64,000 bases of DNA from Diphasiastrum complanatum (lineage: Eukaryota; Streptophyta; Lycopodiopsida; Lycopodiales; Lycopodiaceae): assembly GCA_029204225.1 (NCBI GenBank), contig CM055103.1:56377078-56441077 (forward strand), written 5' to 3'. Under the pieces are notes generated by a model that was given only the letters and a program-made list of their open reading frames with translations, did no database searches and had not been told where the DNA came from. This document shows positions 32,618 to 44,009 of the stretch, piece by piece. Position 1 is the stretch's first letter, and each line of letters starts with the position of its first letter. The translations under genes and the position numbers were made by a program.

Positions 32618-32935
32618 AGTCAAGGGCTAAAGGCTAAGAGCCAAGGGCTAGGTTTAAGGGCCACAAGGCTAAGGGTTAAGGGATAAGGACCGAGGGCCAA
32701 GGGCTAATGATTAGGGCCAAATGCTAAGGCTAAGGGCCTAGGGGCAAAGACATAGGGGCAAGGGCCTAGGGGCAAGGGCCAAGGGCAAGGGCCAAGAGCT
32801 AAAAGTTAAGGGTGAAGTGCGGCCGAGGATTAAGGGCCTAGGGGCAAGGACCAAGTGTCAACGACCAACGACTATGGGCTAAGGGCTACAGGCTAAGGGC
32901 CACTGGCTAAGGGCCAAGAGCTAAGGGCTAATGTT
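32618..32935. repeat. AAGGGCY heptamer-like minisatellite
   Basis: About 320 bp of degenerate units: AAGGGCTA, AAGGGCC and GGGGCAAGGGCC. Resemblance to plant telomere TTTAGGG is limited to the GGG spacing, so it is not a telomere tract. Confidence 0.85.
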
Positions 32936-33059
32936 TCAAAATTTTCTTACAATCTCATAGTGTTGCTAATTATACTTTTATTATAGTTTTATAATTTTGT
33001 TAGTTATACTTTCAATAGCATTGGAAATTTTAACATAAAGTGTACTTATATGTTTTTTT

Positions 33060-33480
33060 CATGGTCACTACTGTAACATTGACTGCTCAAGAAAAGATGT
33101 TCCAGCTGTTTTTTTTATCGAAAAGAAGTGGTTGCATTTGGAAATGTCTTAATTGCTGAATCAAATGGAACATGTTTTTTTAGAGAAGTTGGTACAAATA
33201 AAAGTGTGGTCCTAATTTCAAAGGTGTTTAAAATGGATTGTCCTTTGCCATACCCTCACGGTGATTTTGATCACCAAGGAGACGTTTACAACTACATCTC
33301 CATCGATGTCATTGCGGGATAATGCAGATATTGTCAATATGAATAAACTCATTCTTGCTAATTGTCCATTATACAACATTGATTACATTAATGATTGTAT
33401 GGATTTTGAAAGGGTAGTAGTTTTCACTGCTAAATTTAAAGGATATTATCCTAGTGAAAAAAGTTGCTTGTTATCATGAA
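33060..33480 (+). pseudogene. Possible transposon-associated domain fragment
   Basis: Two overlapping frames (33128-33322 and 33261-33479) together read VAFGNVLIAESNGTCFFREV...CPLPYPHGDFDHQGDVYNY. The layout (VAxGxV, then a LPxP turn, then a GD residue pair) loosely recalls a domain found near plant CACTA-type transposases. No other CACTA feature is visible. It lies just upstream of the repeat ORF and may be an upstream exon of it. Confidence 0.3.
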
Positions 33481-34504
33481 GTTGACTTTAATTACAACAG
33501 AAGAAAATGTTGTGAATGCCATGACAAATGACAGAGACTCTTTCTACATGCAAAATCAAACAATAATTTGGGGTTTGTCAAAATTGTCTTTGCACTCTAA
33601 AAAGAGAAAACATGTATCATTCACTAAACTATTAAGTGAGTGCTTTATGTATTATTTTAAACATTCAAATAGGAGCAACATCAAGAAAATGTTGGTCCAT
33701 CCTTGTGGTTTAAAAAGGGGTAGCATCCAAAAAACATCGACAAGATCAGTAGGTGTCGAAAACAGATCCGTTGACTACAATACAACAAGATCAAATAACT
33801 ATAACTCGGATATCTTGACAGGAATCGAAGATATTTCTCATGGTCCTAATATGTCAAGATCCAATAACTATAACTCGGATATCTTAACAAGAATCAAAGA
33901 TATTTCTCATTATCGTAATATGTCAAGATCAAGTAACTATAACTCAGATATTTTGACAAGAATCGAAGATATTTCTCATGATCGTAATATGTCAAGATCA
34001 AGTAACTATAACTCGAATATTTTGACAAGAATCGAAGATATTTTTCATGATCATAATATGTCAAGATCATTGTATAACTCCGATATCTTAATAGATGTCG
34101 AGGATGTGGTTAATACTCATAATATATCTGCATCAGCATACAACTCAGATATTCTTACAGGTGTGGAGGATGCTGGAGAGGCTGTTGATAACAACAAAAA
34201 TAAAAGACATCATCTGAAATCAGCATTCAAACAAAGCGGTACGTCAATATTGGCAAGAGCAAATGCATCCACCCGACATAATTCAGATTTTTTAGAATTC
34301 GATCTCGATGAATATGATTACAAAAACAACATATTACATGATGCTAATATGACAAATGATCTTACAAGATCAAGATGGTCACAAGCAGATGAACTTTTTG
34401 AAGATCTACAAAGAGAGTCTCAAGTATGTCCAACATCTTTTGGAACTTCTCAAAGTTTCAAAAGAAAACGTGTGCTTGCTTATGTTGCACCAAAAAAGGC
34501 ATAA
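33464..34504 (+). CDS. Unidentified ORF with 23-residue tandem repeats (346 codons)
   Basis: The frame is open throughout. The N-terminal third (LTLITTEENVVNAMTNDRD, KKRKHVSFTKLLSECFMYYF) is basic. The middle has four full plus two diverged repeats of a 23-residue unit like RSSNYNSDILTRIEDISHDR. The C-terminal part is acidic then basic (EFDLDEYDY, SFKRKRVLAYV). No domain is recognised. It sits directly upstream of the DUF7869-type gene on the same strand, so it may be part of the same transposon or an N-terminal region of the same protein. The start is not certain. Confidence 0.55.
   Translation: MLVIMKLTLITTEENVVNAMTNDRDSFYMQNQTIIWGLSKLSLHSKKRKHVSFTKLLSECFMYYFKHSNRSNIKKMLVHPCGLKRGSIQKTSTRSVGVENRSVDYNTTRSNNYNSDILTGIEDISHGPNMSRSNNYNSDILTRIKDISHYRNMSRSSNYNSDILTRIEDISHDRNMSRSSNYNSNILTRIEDIFHDHNMSRSLYNSDILIDVEDVVNTHNISASAYNSDILTGVEDAGEAVDNNKNKRHHLKSAFKQSGTSILARANASTRHNSDFLEFDLDEYDYKNNILHDANMTNDLTRSRWSQADELFEDLQRESQVCPTSFGTSQSFKRKRVLAYVAPKKA
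33788..34129 (+). repeat. 69-bp in-frame tandem repeat
   Basis: Units at 33788-33856, 33857-33925, 33926-33994 and 33995-34063 are highly similar. A fifth (34064-34129) is one codon shorter and diverged, and a sixth is partial. The core is TATAACTCGGATATCTTGAC. Unit length divisible by three keeps the frame. Confidence 0.95.
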
Positions 34505-34639
34505 TATGTTTTATCGTCATAAAATATAAGGGAAACATTGATGCAACCATATTGTCGTAAATTGTGCATTCGACAAATCACCTACAAAGAATATGAAAAT
34601 TTGTGATTAGGTGTGTGGAGAAAACGAGGAGTTGACAAG

Positions 34640-36460
34640 CATAATCAGTTATTGTAGATGTTCAAATGTTTTTTTCATAGACGAGAACTGTCAAACGCAA
34701 CGTTTGATATTTTGGAGGAACCCAAATTGCACTTCAAACCTACGTTGGATGGTATAGTTGTATGCATAAAAGCATATCAAAATCTATTGGGAATCTCCCA
34801 TGGAAAATGTTTTTGCAAGTAATTGTTGAGGCATGTTATTCCATTGTGCACAAGTTTCATGGAAACACCACCATGTTCAAGCAACGTGGACATTCTTCAA
34901 AAGGGCTAGTCGTAATGCATGGGATTTTGGAAAAGTACGTGTTGCCTCAACCACATCTACAACATAAATCAAAAGATGGCGTTGTTATTTGTGAACATCA
35001 TGTCCCACTCGGCATGCATAAACATGACGTCTTCAAAACTATAAACACACAACTTAAAGACGTGTATTCTTGAAGTTTCAAGATCCACGCTCTACAAGAT
35101 GTGGAAACAAGAGTTTGGACATGTCAAGACTCCAACAAGACAGAGAATGTCCAAATGCAAAACATGTGACAACCTTAAAAATGCCATAGAGACAACTCCT
35201 GACGTTAGGAAGTGTGATCGCTACATTGCATTGAGAGGTCATCATCTACATGTTTTCGATTCTAGAAAATTGTATGCATGCTGGAAGGAAGAGTCACGAT
35301 CCCATCCTGAGCACTTATCATTAATGGAATGGATCAAAATACAACAACATTACCCCATTTCAATAAGACTCCTCCCAGATTAGAGAGAAAGCAATTTTTG
35401 AAAACACATGTTTGTGGGGTATTGGTTCATGGATTCAAGTTGTTCTGTAATGTTTGGATTGATGCCTTGCATGCTCATGATAGCAATCAAGTTGCCACAT
35501 CAATAATGCGATCAATAAGAAAGGCACAAGCATCATGTGGTAACCTACCTCCGATCTTATGTATCCAAGTTGACAATTGTTGGAGGGAGAACAAGAACAA
35601 ATTTATTTTTGGTCTTTGTTGTATGTTAGTGGCACATAGCATCTTCCAAAAGGTAGAAATGGGATTTCTTTTGATTGGCCACACACATGAAGACATAGAT
35701 CAAGTTTTTGGTGTCATGTCTAAGGCTTTGAAGTCCAAATCAGTTTATACAAGGCACGAATTGGTGAAAAGATAGATCGCAGTCGTATCGAAAGCACTGA
35801 AGTAGAAATATTGGAACGAATAGTAGACTGGAAATAATTTATAAATCCTTGTATTGCTCAAGGAATGACGGCTTAGAAGGACACACCAATCCTCACTATT
35901 TTTGTTTTCAAATGATGAATGGCGAGCCAACCATGCAATGGAAATACTATTCTAATGATGGAGTCAACGCATGGAGTAAACCTTTCAGTGTGTACCTTCA
36001 AAAGATTATGCCATCTTTCTAGCATCCACGAAGGATCTGGATCCAGATGAAATGAAAGGAATAATGTCCTTTATTGATTATTTGCAGTTCATGAGCCAGA
36101 AGTTTTCAAAATACAAGGATTGCAATGATGCATATGTGGTTGAAATCACAAAACTTGTCGAATATCTTTTCAAACAAAATATTTTGTCAGGATCAATGTA
36201 TAGCCAAGAGGCTTTTTGGCCACGATCCTTGCAAACCAATGAGGTCAATGAGGTCAAAATGGATGTAGAGTTATTACCCCGGAGGTTTTGTGGGCGAAAA
36301 GCTGATGCACCTCTATTCATCTCATGTAGATAAGTTGTGTTGAACAAGTTCGTTACAATGCAGCCTCCAGATGAAGATGTTGTGCAGGGTTCCATACCTA
36401 TCTGGGTGGCAAAAGTTGTCGAAGTGAAGAAAAACTCAGAAGGCTTGGTATGAACCAAAA
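34640..36460 (+). pseudogene. DUF7869-type transposase-like gene
   Basis: Broken frames line up with a family I know as DUF7869. An N-terminal block (34762-35073) includes CEHHVPLGMHKHDVFKTI. A region with CKTCDNLKNAI (35099) follows. The core (35329-35775) has GMDQNTTTLPHF, CIQVDNCWRENKNKF and LLIGHTHEDIDQVFG. The acidic positions in the GMDQ, QVDN and HEDID motifs could form a DDE-like triad (inference). The first motif reads IINGMDQ where relatives usually have IIDGMDQ. Frameshifts near 35075 and 35320, a stop at 35773 and others show decay. The tail (35976-36460) is shared with copy 1 at 28509. Confidence 0.7.
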
Positions 36461-37399
36461 TCTAATCAACGACGTAGAAACTAGAGACAAGTTGACAACT
36501 CAAAGATGTACAAAAATTACTTAGAGAAAGAATGGATTCGAACAACGACAAACCACATTATATGGATGTAGATACTATTGTTCATGCACATGGCTATACT
36601 GTGTAAAAATTAGTATCTATTTCGGACTCAACTGTTTGTTGAGAAGTTTTTTCAATTGTACGAGCTGCTTTGCGATATTGTCAGTGATTTTGACCGGGGC
36701 ATTAATTCAGATCTCGACCGGGGTATTAGCTCAGATCTCGACCGGGGCATTGGCTCAACAGATCTCGACCACCTCTGATTCAAATTTTGACCGCACCACC
36801 TTCTTCCCAGAGCCTTAGAGCTCAAAAAAACAAAAAGACATGAGCACCCAAAAAAATTTCAAAAACCTAAAATTTATACCAATAGAAAGCTCTTTTAATA
36901 CTGAGTCTCCCCCTTACCTTCCCTACTAGCCAAAAAAATATTTTTTCAAAAAAAAAAAACCCTAAAAAATTCAAAAACCCTAAAAACTCCAAAAACACCA
37001 AAAACTCATGTAAAAGTAAAGTAACCGACAATAACCTAAGAATGCCTTTTGTGGAAGGGAAACTCATTGTTAGCCAGAAATACTTGGAGCACAGACTTGG
37101 CAACAAGTACACCTTCATGTCTTTAAATGTTGTGCTTGGCTCTCACCTCGATGTGTCTTCGACATCGAGGGGAGCGACCAATACATAATGGAAGAGTCTC
37201 TATCAACAGAATATGTAATAATATAAAAAATGAGAAACAATGTCATCAACGAGCACACACAAAAAGAAAAATCTTGAAGCTTCTTGTAATATTGTTAATG
37301 ACACCAGTGAATCATCGGACCCAATAGAAGACAAGGACCAAATGGAAAACAACCCATCATAGAGCGAAAAGTTTTCTGGAATTCCTATCTCAATTGACA
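36461..37399. repeat. Tail remnant, short GATCTCGACCGGGG repeats, AT-rich spacer
   Basis: The shared tail runs to about 36622, with an internal deletion relative to copy 1. At about 36690-36775 three copies of a roughly 27-bp unit contain CAGATCTCGACCGGGGCATT. The unit resembles the minisatellite at 47040-47720. The remainder shows no supported gene. Confidence 0.6.
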
Positions 37400-38574
37400 T
37401 AGACACTCCAAAAGACAGTGCTTTTTGCTCGATCCCTCATGCATATGCATCTACCCATGCAACAAAACTGCGAGGGCATAGCATTGTGGAACACATTTTG
37501 TCCAGACAGGGAACAAATATGCTCAAAACATTATTGGTTAAAATTGCAATGCACCACACTGTTGAGGAGCTTCCTAGGCATTATAATGGTGATCTCAAGC
37601 TTTGAGTTTCCCCCAACATTCGACAAGAATCTGGAATGAACGATATGGAACACATGTATGTAAAAAGCCAGTGACAACCAATGTTTTGTTTGATGGAGTT
37701 GTTCAGATCAGTTATTGTGTAGGCTTGTTAGAGTGCCAAAGAGTAACACGTCCTCAATAGTTGAATGCTGGAAAAATGAACCAAACATTCTTTAAAGATT
37801 GTCTGAAGAAAAAATGTGGTCAATAACCCTGAATTAATTGCACCCCACACTTTTTTTTTATAGGATGTTTGTTATTTTTATATTTTTGTCACTCATCTTT
37901 TGGCTATGGCTTGTGTTACAGATTACGTAGAATGGTCACAAATGCCAAGGGTGGAAGCCTCTCCCAAGGGGATGCCATAGACAACCTCATGCTATTAAAG
38001 AATAGTTCCATGTACGACTTCTTCCATGGGAGTAGATTTCCTGGACAAGGTATGTTCAATGATCATTGTTACTTTTTCAAGAACTCCTTACAATTGCCAC
38101 ATGTGAAATGGAGGAGGAGGACACATTGTCACAGGTATTGTTTTGGAAGTTGTTAAAGTGTGTCATGGAATGATTAGGGCATGTGAAGGCAAACTTATGT
38201 GGATTCTTGGCAAATGAAAAACAAGCTAATTGGAGAGTAGTCCGAACAGTGTTTAATGGAGGCCCAGATAATGAGATGATTGGACAAGAACGATCGTGTT
38301 TATTCCACTGGGAGCAAAGCCTACACGTCTACACCAACAAATTTGTACAAAAGGATCACCAAATGGAACACAAAATGCGAAATGTGGAGGTTATGTGGGT
38401 CAAGAGATAAGGCACTTGCCCAATGCAGACTAATTCGACAATGGTGGAGAATTGGCAAAGTCAAAGACTCTGATCTACCCTTGATGGATAGTTGGATGAG
38501 TTCATGGAACATTTGCATCGCCCATTGGGAAGAATATATGGTTGCGGTAAGTCCGTTAGCTGGCTATGTAAGGT
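37400..38574 (+). pseudogene. Unidentified, possibly transposase-related fragment
   Basis: Pieces in several frames: RLRRMVTNAKGGSLSQGDAI to GSRFPGQ (flanked by TTACAG acceptor-like and GTATGT donor-like sites near 37920 and 38050), then FLANEKQANWRVVRTVFNGG with SCLFHWEQSLHVYTNKF, then RLIRQWWRIGK and DSWMSSWNICIAHWEEYM. The order (short helix, CLFHW, WW, W-rich segment) recalls the region after the core in MULE-like transposases of non-flowering plants. I offer that only as a lead. Frame changes and stops make it a relic. Confidence 0.35.
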
Positions 38575-39830
38575 TTGAGCTTTCAGGAAAAGACAGATCT
38601 CAAACACCATTCTGAGTTATCATTTGAAATGTTACATGAAGGTGTTGGATGGTGTGGAAGGTGCCAACACTCCACATACAAATTTGTCAAAATCAAAATC
38701 AATCCATCCATCAGGCATCCATGCCAGATCTCTGATTTTTCATTCATCAAATCCACATCCACCATCAACTACCGGCAGCTCCAACTCACTTTCCCCCATT
38801 TCGACCTTCAAATTGGCGGAGACCGCACCTTCGACTATGATCTACAATACGCCACTCAGGCCGAAACCACCACCTTTTCAGTTGATCCTAACATGCCCAG
38901 GCTTGATATTGGATCTCCTCCTCCTGGCTCCTCACCACCTCGCACCATTTCACCTCCTCTCATTTCATCACCTCACATCGTCTCCTCACTTCCCAAATCT
39001 AATCTTCCATCCACATCCATTGTCCATCCACGTCTCATCGACAACTTCCTTGATCCTGTGGCGATACACAAGAACTGGTACCAGAAGGTTTTTTCGGTAC
39101 CTGATTCTGAACAACTGACACTCTTCATCCAATCACAATTCTGGATCTCCAACCAAAGTGGAGGAAGGCAGTACTTTTGTGAAACCCAGAGCTAATTAAA
39201 GAATATATTACAGCTTATATGGTTCTAAGGGTGGATCCAGCATATCATCCAATGCCCAAAAGGATATCGTGGTCAGCATTGAAAACTCCAAGCGTCGGGG
39301 CCTATAATTGGCCAATAATAAAGTCAGAAAAGGGTTGGAGCACGGTAGTCGATTTTCAAAGGGCCCTCGACCGCTTCCTGACCGACGCGACTAACTCTCT
39401 AGATCCCACCATACTGGAAGCCTACTATAATGTGGAGACCTTGCTGATTGCTACCAAAGTGGAAACCAGGTGGGATATGTGCTTTGGTGAGTACTGCTTC
39501 AACCCAAATAAAGCCTTCAAAACGCCAGCCATCGTGGATCAACTTTCCATGTACTGGACCTACCATCGCTTGTCTACCACATCATTTGTTAATATTGTGA
39601 GGTTAAAAAGATGGTACACGACAAGTTTCCTTGGGGATATGCACCTGGAGTTCGGCCCAATCCGCTCGCAATCCACAACGCGCAGCCAATTGTGGTCTCG
39701 TTCCGTCCGCATCGTTGCAGAAACCCACCGAAAAATCCGCAGATGCCGAAGATGCGAAGGGCCAACAATTAGAAAAGGCTCCCTAAAGCATATCTCCACA
39801 CTTTGCATCCTCTTATTAATTTTTTTTTAA
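38575..39830 (+). pseudogene. Unidentified ORFs (Pro-rich segment plus Trp-rich segment)
   Basis: The first frame (38575-39195) has a Pro/Ser-rich linker (SPPPGSSPPRTISPPLISS) and ends VFSVPDSEQLTLFIQSQFW. A second frame (39219-39830) reads on from upstream PELIKEYITAYM through WSALKTPSVGAYNWP, LDRFLTDATNSLDPTILEAY and VETRWDMCFGEYCF. A frameshift near 39150 probably separates parts of one protein. No family is recognised. It may continue the element at 37400. Confidence 0.4.
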
Positions 39831-40177
39831 AAAAAAACAAAAAAAAAAGTCTAGAAAAAGCATCAAGGGACTCATTTTTATTTCTTGTTTTTCATCGTTA
39901 ATTCATTTTCTCTTTCTTATTTTTATTTATTCTTTTATTTATTTATTTATTTATTATCTATTTATACAAATGCTTTATTTTATTTCCCCCCTCTCAACCT
40001 CACTTTTGTTGCCAAATTTTTTTTCCAAAAATTTCACCGAATCTTTTACCCCCTCTTGTCTATATCTCTTGTTTTCCCTTCCTTCCGCAACGGTCTCACA
40101 TAGCCACACACGCAACGCCAACGCCAACGACATACATAGGTGCCAAGGGACTGTCGCCAAATTCACAGTGGAGGCAT
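39831..40177. other. T-rich low-complexity region
   Basis: Includes a (TTTA)n-like run near 39920-39965. No gene seen. Confidence 0.6.
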
Positions 40178-40900
40178 GTTAGAAGATTCTATTGAAGATT
40201 CTTCTAACGAATTCCAGATGTCAAAAGTGCCTAATGGATATCAAGTGAAGGAATTAAACCGCCAAACTACATTATGGACCGTCGACAATTAACCAAGGAA
40301 TTCCAGAAATCGGCGAGTGTGAAAGATACAAAAGATTAGCTTGATTAAACCTTGCAAATATGCACATAGGTGGATCCCACACGTGTGGAGGTTGTTTCGA
40401 CGTGTGAAGGACAAGCCTACATATTATACAACCTAGAGACTTAGAAGCAGATAAGTCATTTTACCAAGTTTCATTAATTTAGAATCTACCTCCTAGGAAA
40501 TAGGAATTTTGGAGAGGTACAATTGGTCACCAATAAATTAGATCTAGACTTTAGCAAGAGGTGAAGGACTAATTAGGTGGCACCCTCACAAATGTGAGAT
40601 TTAACTCGGACCATCTTGGGCTTAGCCATTTTGTATGTGCCCTTTGAGATCTCATTTTATAATGAAAATTTGGAGAGAGTTTGGCAATTTTGATATTTCT
40701 ATCTTCAAACTTGTTTAGATTGTTCATGTTTGACCAGATTTGAAAATATAGCTCTTTGTTTAGATTGATCTTGCTTATAGATCTACATTTGTGTCAATTC
40801 TAGATGCTAGTTTTGATGGAGATGAAGATATTAATGCAACCAATCACTCTTGTGGATTGAATGAATCCATTTATGATCCTAAAAGTCTCTACTTTTAATA
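40178..40900 (+). mobile_element. Candidate solo LTR (3' boundary uncertain)
   Basis: Starts TGTTAGAAGATTCTATTGAA and carries CCCACACGTGTGGAGG at 40377-40392, the palindrome shared by copia LTRs here. The stretch near 40640-40690 (GAGATCTCATTTTATAATG, GGAGAGAGTT) looks like the R/U5 part of plant LTRs. No PBS, PPT or second copy is present. Confidence 0.4.
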
Positions 40901-41219
40901 GACTACTATGAGGTATTCATATCAATCAACACAGACCTACAAATTTCATGTATATCATCCAAGCCAATGACATTAAAAAAAAATTCAAAAATATTTGGTT
41001 AAAAAGGCAATCACTCATTTTGAAAGTTTGAAACACTAAGAATGTGAAGAATTGTAAAAGTTATCTATCTAGGATCTTGAGTTCTAGGTGCCAGGCTACA
41101 TACACTTCCATGTACACTTGTAATTATGTGATTTGAGCAAATTATGATCTAGATTAGCTCGAGTTAGTGTAGGTTGCTTACACTTGGCATGATTGTAGAG
41201 AGAGCAAGGATTGCACATC
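40901..41219. other. No gene seen
   Basis: AT-rich spacer between the candidate LTR and the Copia-D relic. Confidence 0.5.
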
Positions 41220-41720
41220 ATCATGTTATTTTGCCATGTGGACCCTGACTGCAAAAGCTATGTCTAGCCTGGTACAGATCATGGCGTACATAAGAGATCC
41301 TATAATAGAATGGTAAGGATACTCATGCATCTGCTGCTTCTCATGAATTGTTTGGGGACATTGGTCCTTTGACAATTTGAGACCTGGTTCCATTGGTGAG
41401 AGAGCTAACTTGCAGTTCATTAGATTATACCTGACTAATATGTTGTAGATGTATCTCTGTTGTGTAATGTAGACCAATTTCTATTTTTTGTCTCTGTGGA
41501 TTTGTATACCAAGGCAGAAATGAGCTTCGCCCAGATCGGTCATATCAAATTCAGAAGATAGCATTGTCTTGGCCTCTTTTATCAGATCGGTACTGTTGTT
41601 GGAAAGCAATGTATCATCCATGTATAAAGTGATAATGATAAAAGACTGCTGCACTGCCTTGAAATAAAGATTTGAATCTGAAGAGCTAGGTGTGTAGCTA
41701 TGATCAATAAGAAAAGTATT
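41220..41720 (-). pseudogene. Copia-D RT C-part (truncated)
   Basis: The minus strand reads FIIITLYMDDTLLSNNS (catalytic YMDD), EFDMTDLGEAHFCLGIQI, YITQQRYIYNIL and SIIGSLMYAMICTRLDIAFA. These are the RT palm/thumb and the start of the RNase H connection in copia elements. A stop breaks the frame before LVYITQQ. The element stops at about 41220 before RNase H proper. Confidence 0.85.
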
Positions 41721-42530
41721 GATCCTTTGAAACTATGCTTGAGCACATTGCTTCAAGCCATAAAATGCCTTATAGAGTTTACACACATTATCTGTATACC
41801 CTTGATAATATAACCTTCGGGTTGTACCTTGTAAATGTCTTCTTCGATAACTCCATTGAGATATGTTGTCTGTACATCCATTTGATGTATTTCCAAGTCC
41901 AAACTTCGAATGGTGTTTTGCCTTAAAGACCTTTAGTAGGACATATATTCTGAATATAGGTTGCTGTTGAAAGAGCTTCAGCCCAGAAGCACTTTGGAAG
42001 TGTCGCATGTGATAACATGCACTTTGCCGATTCAATTAAGGTTCCGTTCTTTCTCTCAATAAGACCATTTGACTGAGGCGAATAGGAGATAATGTATTAT
42101 TGCTCAATGTTGTTGTTAACGCAATACTCCTTGAATGCGGTGGAGATGTATTCTCCCCCATTATCTGACCTCAGTGTTTTGATTCATTTGCGAGTTTGAT
42201 TCTCAGCATGCTCTTTGAATTGTTTGAATTTGATGAAAGGCTCTGATTTCTGTTTAATGAAATAAACAGCTGTTCTTCTAGAAAATTTGTCAATAGAACT
42301 AATGAAATACTTTGCATCTAGCAATGAGGGAGTTTGCATAGGTCCACATATATCTGTATGAACAACATCTAACAGATCTTTTGCTGCATGCCTGATCTAA
42401 AAGGAATCCTAGCCTATTTTCCAAGATGCAGCTATGACAGACAAGGAGATCGACCTTACCAGAAGGATGGTCGAGATCAAGAACCATGGATTGTTTGGAC
42501 ATGTTCAAAACAGATGCATAATTCAAGTGT
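41721..42530 (-). pseudogene. Copia-D integrase core to RT N-part, fragmented
   Basis: Broken minus-strand frames include ALYYQGYTDNVCKLYKAFYG and LKQCAQA (RT fingers/palm), NSKFGLGNTSNGCTDN (decayed QMDV region), and integrase remnants around 42050-42300. The 42299-42526 frame covers the pre-core segment. Gaps and shifts are many. Confidence 0.7.
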
Positions 42531-42809
42531 CCTAAGCGATGATGTCATAGTATTGCTTTACTGACAAGAATAGAGGTTTTCAAGGCTTGACTAGACTCAG
42601 AATAATGTACCAATCTATATAAGTAACACTGTCTCTTATCAAGTGCAAGAATCTTATTACTCCTATCAATAATTTTGCATTGATTAGATCCAAATTCTAC
42701 CTTATGACCTAAACTGTGATTCTACTGATTGATAACAGATTTGTAGAGAGTTTAGGAGCATATAAGACCTTTGATAGTATTTTGAATTGATCATGCTAGA
42801 ATTGCAATC

Positions 42810-43001
42810 TTAAGTACCTTCACCTTCAATAGTGTGAGTACTATTGTCACCAAGATGAACAAATTTCTTCATGCTATAAGACGTGTAGGACTTGAAAATC
42901 TCACGTTGATTGGTCATGTGTTGAGTTGCTCCAGGATCCAGAAACCATGAATCATCCAAAAATGCGCTTTGATCTTTGACCATGAATGCGACTTCGTCCA
43001 C
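42810..43001 (-). pseudogene. Copia-D protease fragment
   Basis: The frame reads FLDDSWFLDPGATQHMTNQR. The copia protease active site WxxDSGAxxHMT is present with Ser replaced by Pro (DPGA), followed by VHLGDNSTHTIEGEGT. It lies between gag and integrase, as expected for copia. Confidence 0.85.
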
Positions 43002-43720
43002 TTCGACCTAGGGAGATGATAAAACTGTGTTTGATCAGGTTGCTTGGTTGCATTCTTTGCTTGGAGAATTTGGAAATTCTTGATCTCATAGTTATTGCGC
43101 TTGCAATACCTGCAAAACATCTTGTTCTTCGACTGTGAGCCTTTGTTGGCATATAGAGCCTGAGAGGAGGAAGTATACAAAGTTTCTTGACTTCTTCTAT
43201 TGTCTTCTTGCAGCAACATAGTGATAACTCTAGTAAGAGTTAAATATGAGTGTGTCGATATGATCATCACCCAGTTCTTATATGTAGAGGGCAAGCTTGA
43301 AAGTAATGTCAAATTACACGACAAAGACCATTTGTTGCAAGAGATTCTTAAACTGGTTAATGTGACTCTAAAGAGAATCACCAGTAGACATCTTGAATGT
43401 GAATAATTTCCTGCGTAGATGTAAATTAGTAGTTATGTCCCTCACATCATATAGTGAGTTCAAAATGTCCCAAACATCTTTTGAAGTTGTAGCTTCAACT
43501 ATGTGTCCAATCTGTGTATCTGATATATTGAGGATAATAAGCACGAAAGCTTTACCATCCTTTGATTTCCACTTTGAGTCTTCTGTGTCATCTTCAGGTT
43601 TTACTTCTATACTTGTAACGACATCCCCAGTTAGCAAGGTCTTCATCTTAAATTTTCACAAATGATAATGGATCCATTCAGCTTGTTTGCAATAGGACCA
43701 GTTTTACTTTGAGAATCCAT
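43002..43720 (-). pseudogene. Copia-D gag
   Basis: ATG at 43720 (MDSQSKTGPIANKLNG). The UBN2-type gag core lies in 43646-43368: MSLQ-like start, LNISDTQIGHIVEATTSKDV, LHLRRKLFTFKMSTGDS. The nucleocapsid is reduced to CRYCKRNNYEIKNF, with the knuckle His and last Cys lost. Stops and shifts separate the parts. Confidence 0.8.
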
Positions 43721-43997
43721 CTGAAACTTAGTTTGTCGATTGTGTTGATGACGCTAAGATGTAGTAATGCCAATAATAGAAAATCAATTCTTTGATACTG
43801 AAAGGTTGAAAGAAATTGAAGAGTTTGATATCAATTTGATATTGCGAAAGATATCAAGTATTAGAGCTTTCGCTCTGATATCAAAATAGTATTATGCCTT
43901 GATAGAGATCACAGATCTGATACCATGGCGGTTCAGATAAAGAAAATAGTGATCTAGCATTGATACTTTGATAGAAGCTCTGATATAAGAATGGAAT

Positions 43998-44009
43998 GCT
44001 CTGATACCA
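43998..44009 (-). other. Copia-D primer-binding site (Met)
   Basis: GCTCTGATACCA on the plus strand is a perfect complement of TGGTATCAGAGC and abuts the LTR. Three weaker look-alikes (near 43868, 43911 and 43979) lie within 130 bases in the leader. Confidence 0.88.

Noticed and set aside
32618-32935. Interstitial telomere tract
   Set aside because: Units are AAGGGCT/AAGGGCC, not TTTAGGG or TTAGGG, and highly degenerate.
33788-34129. Regular direct repeats that could suggest a CRISPR array
   Set aside because: Units are contiguous 69-mers with no unique spacers, lie in one open reading frame, and the genome is a plant's.
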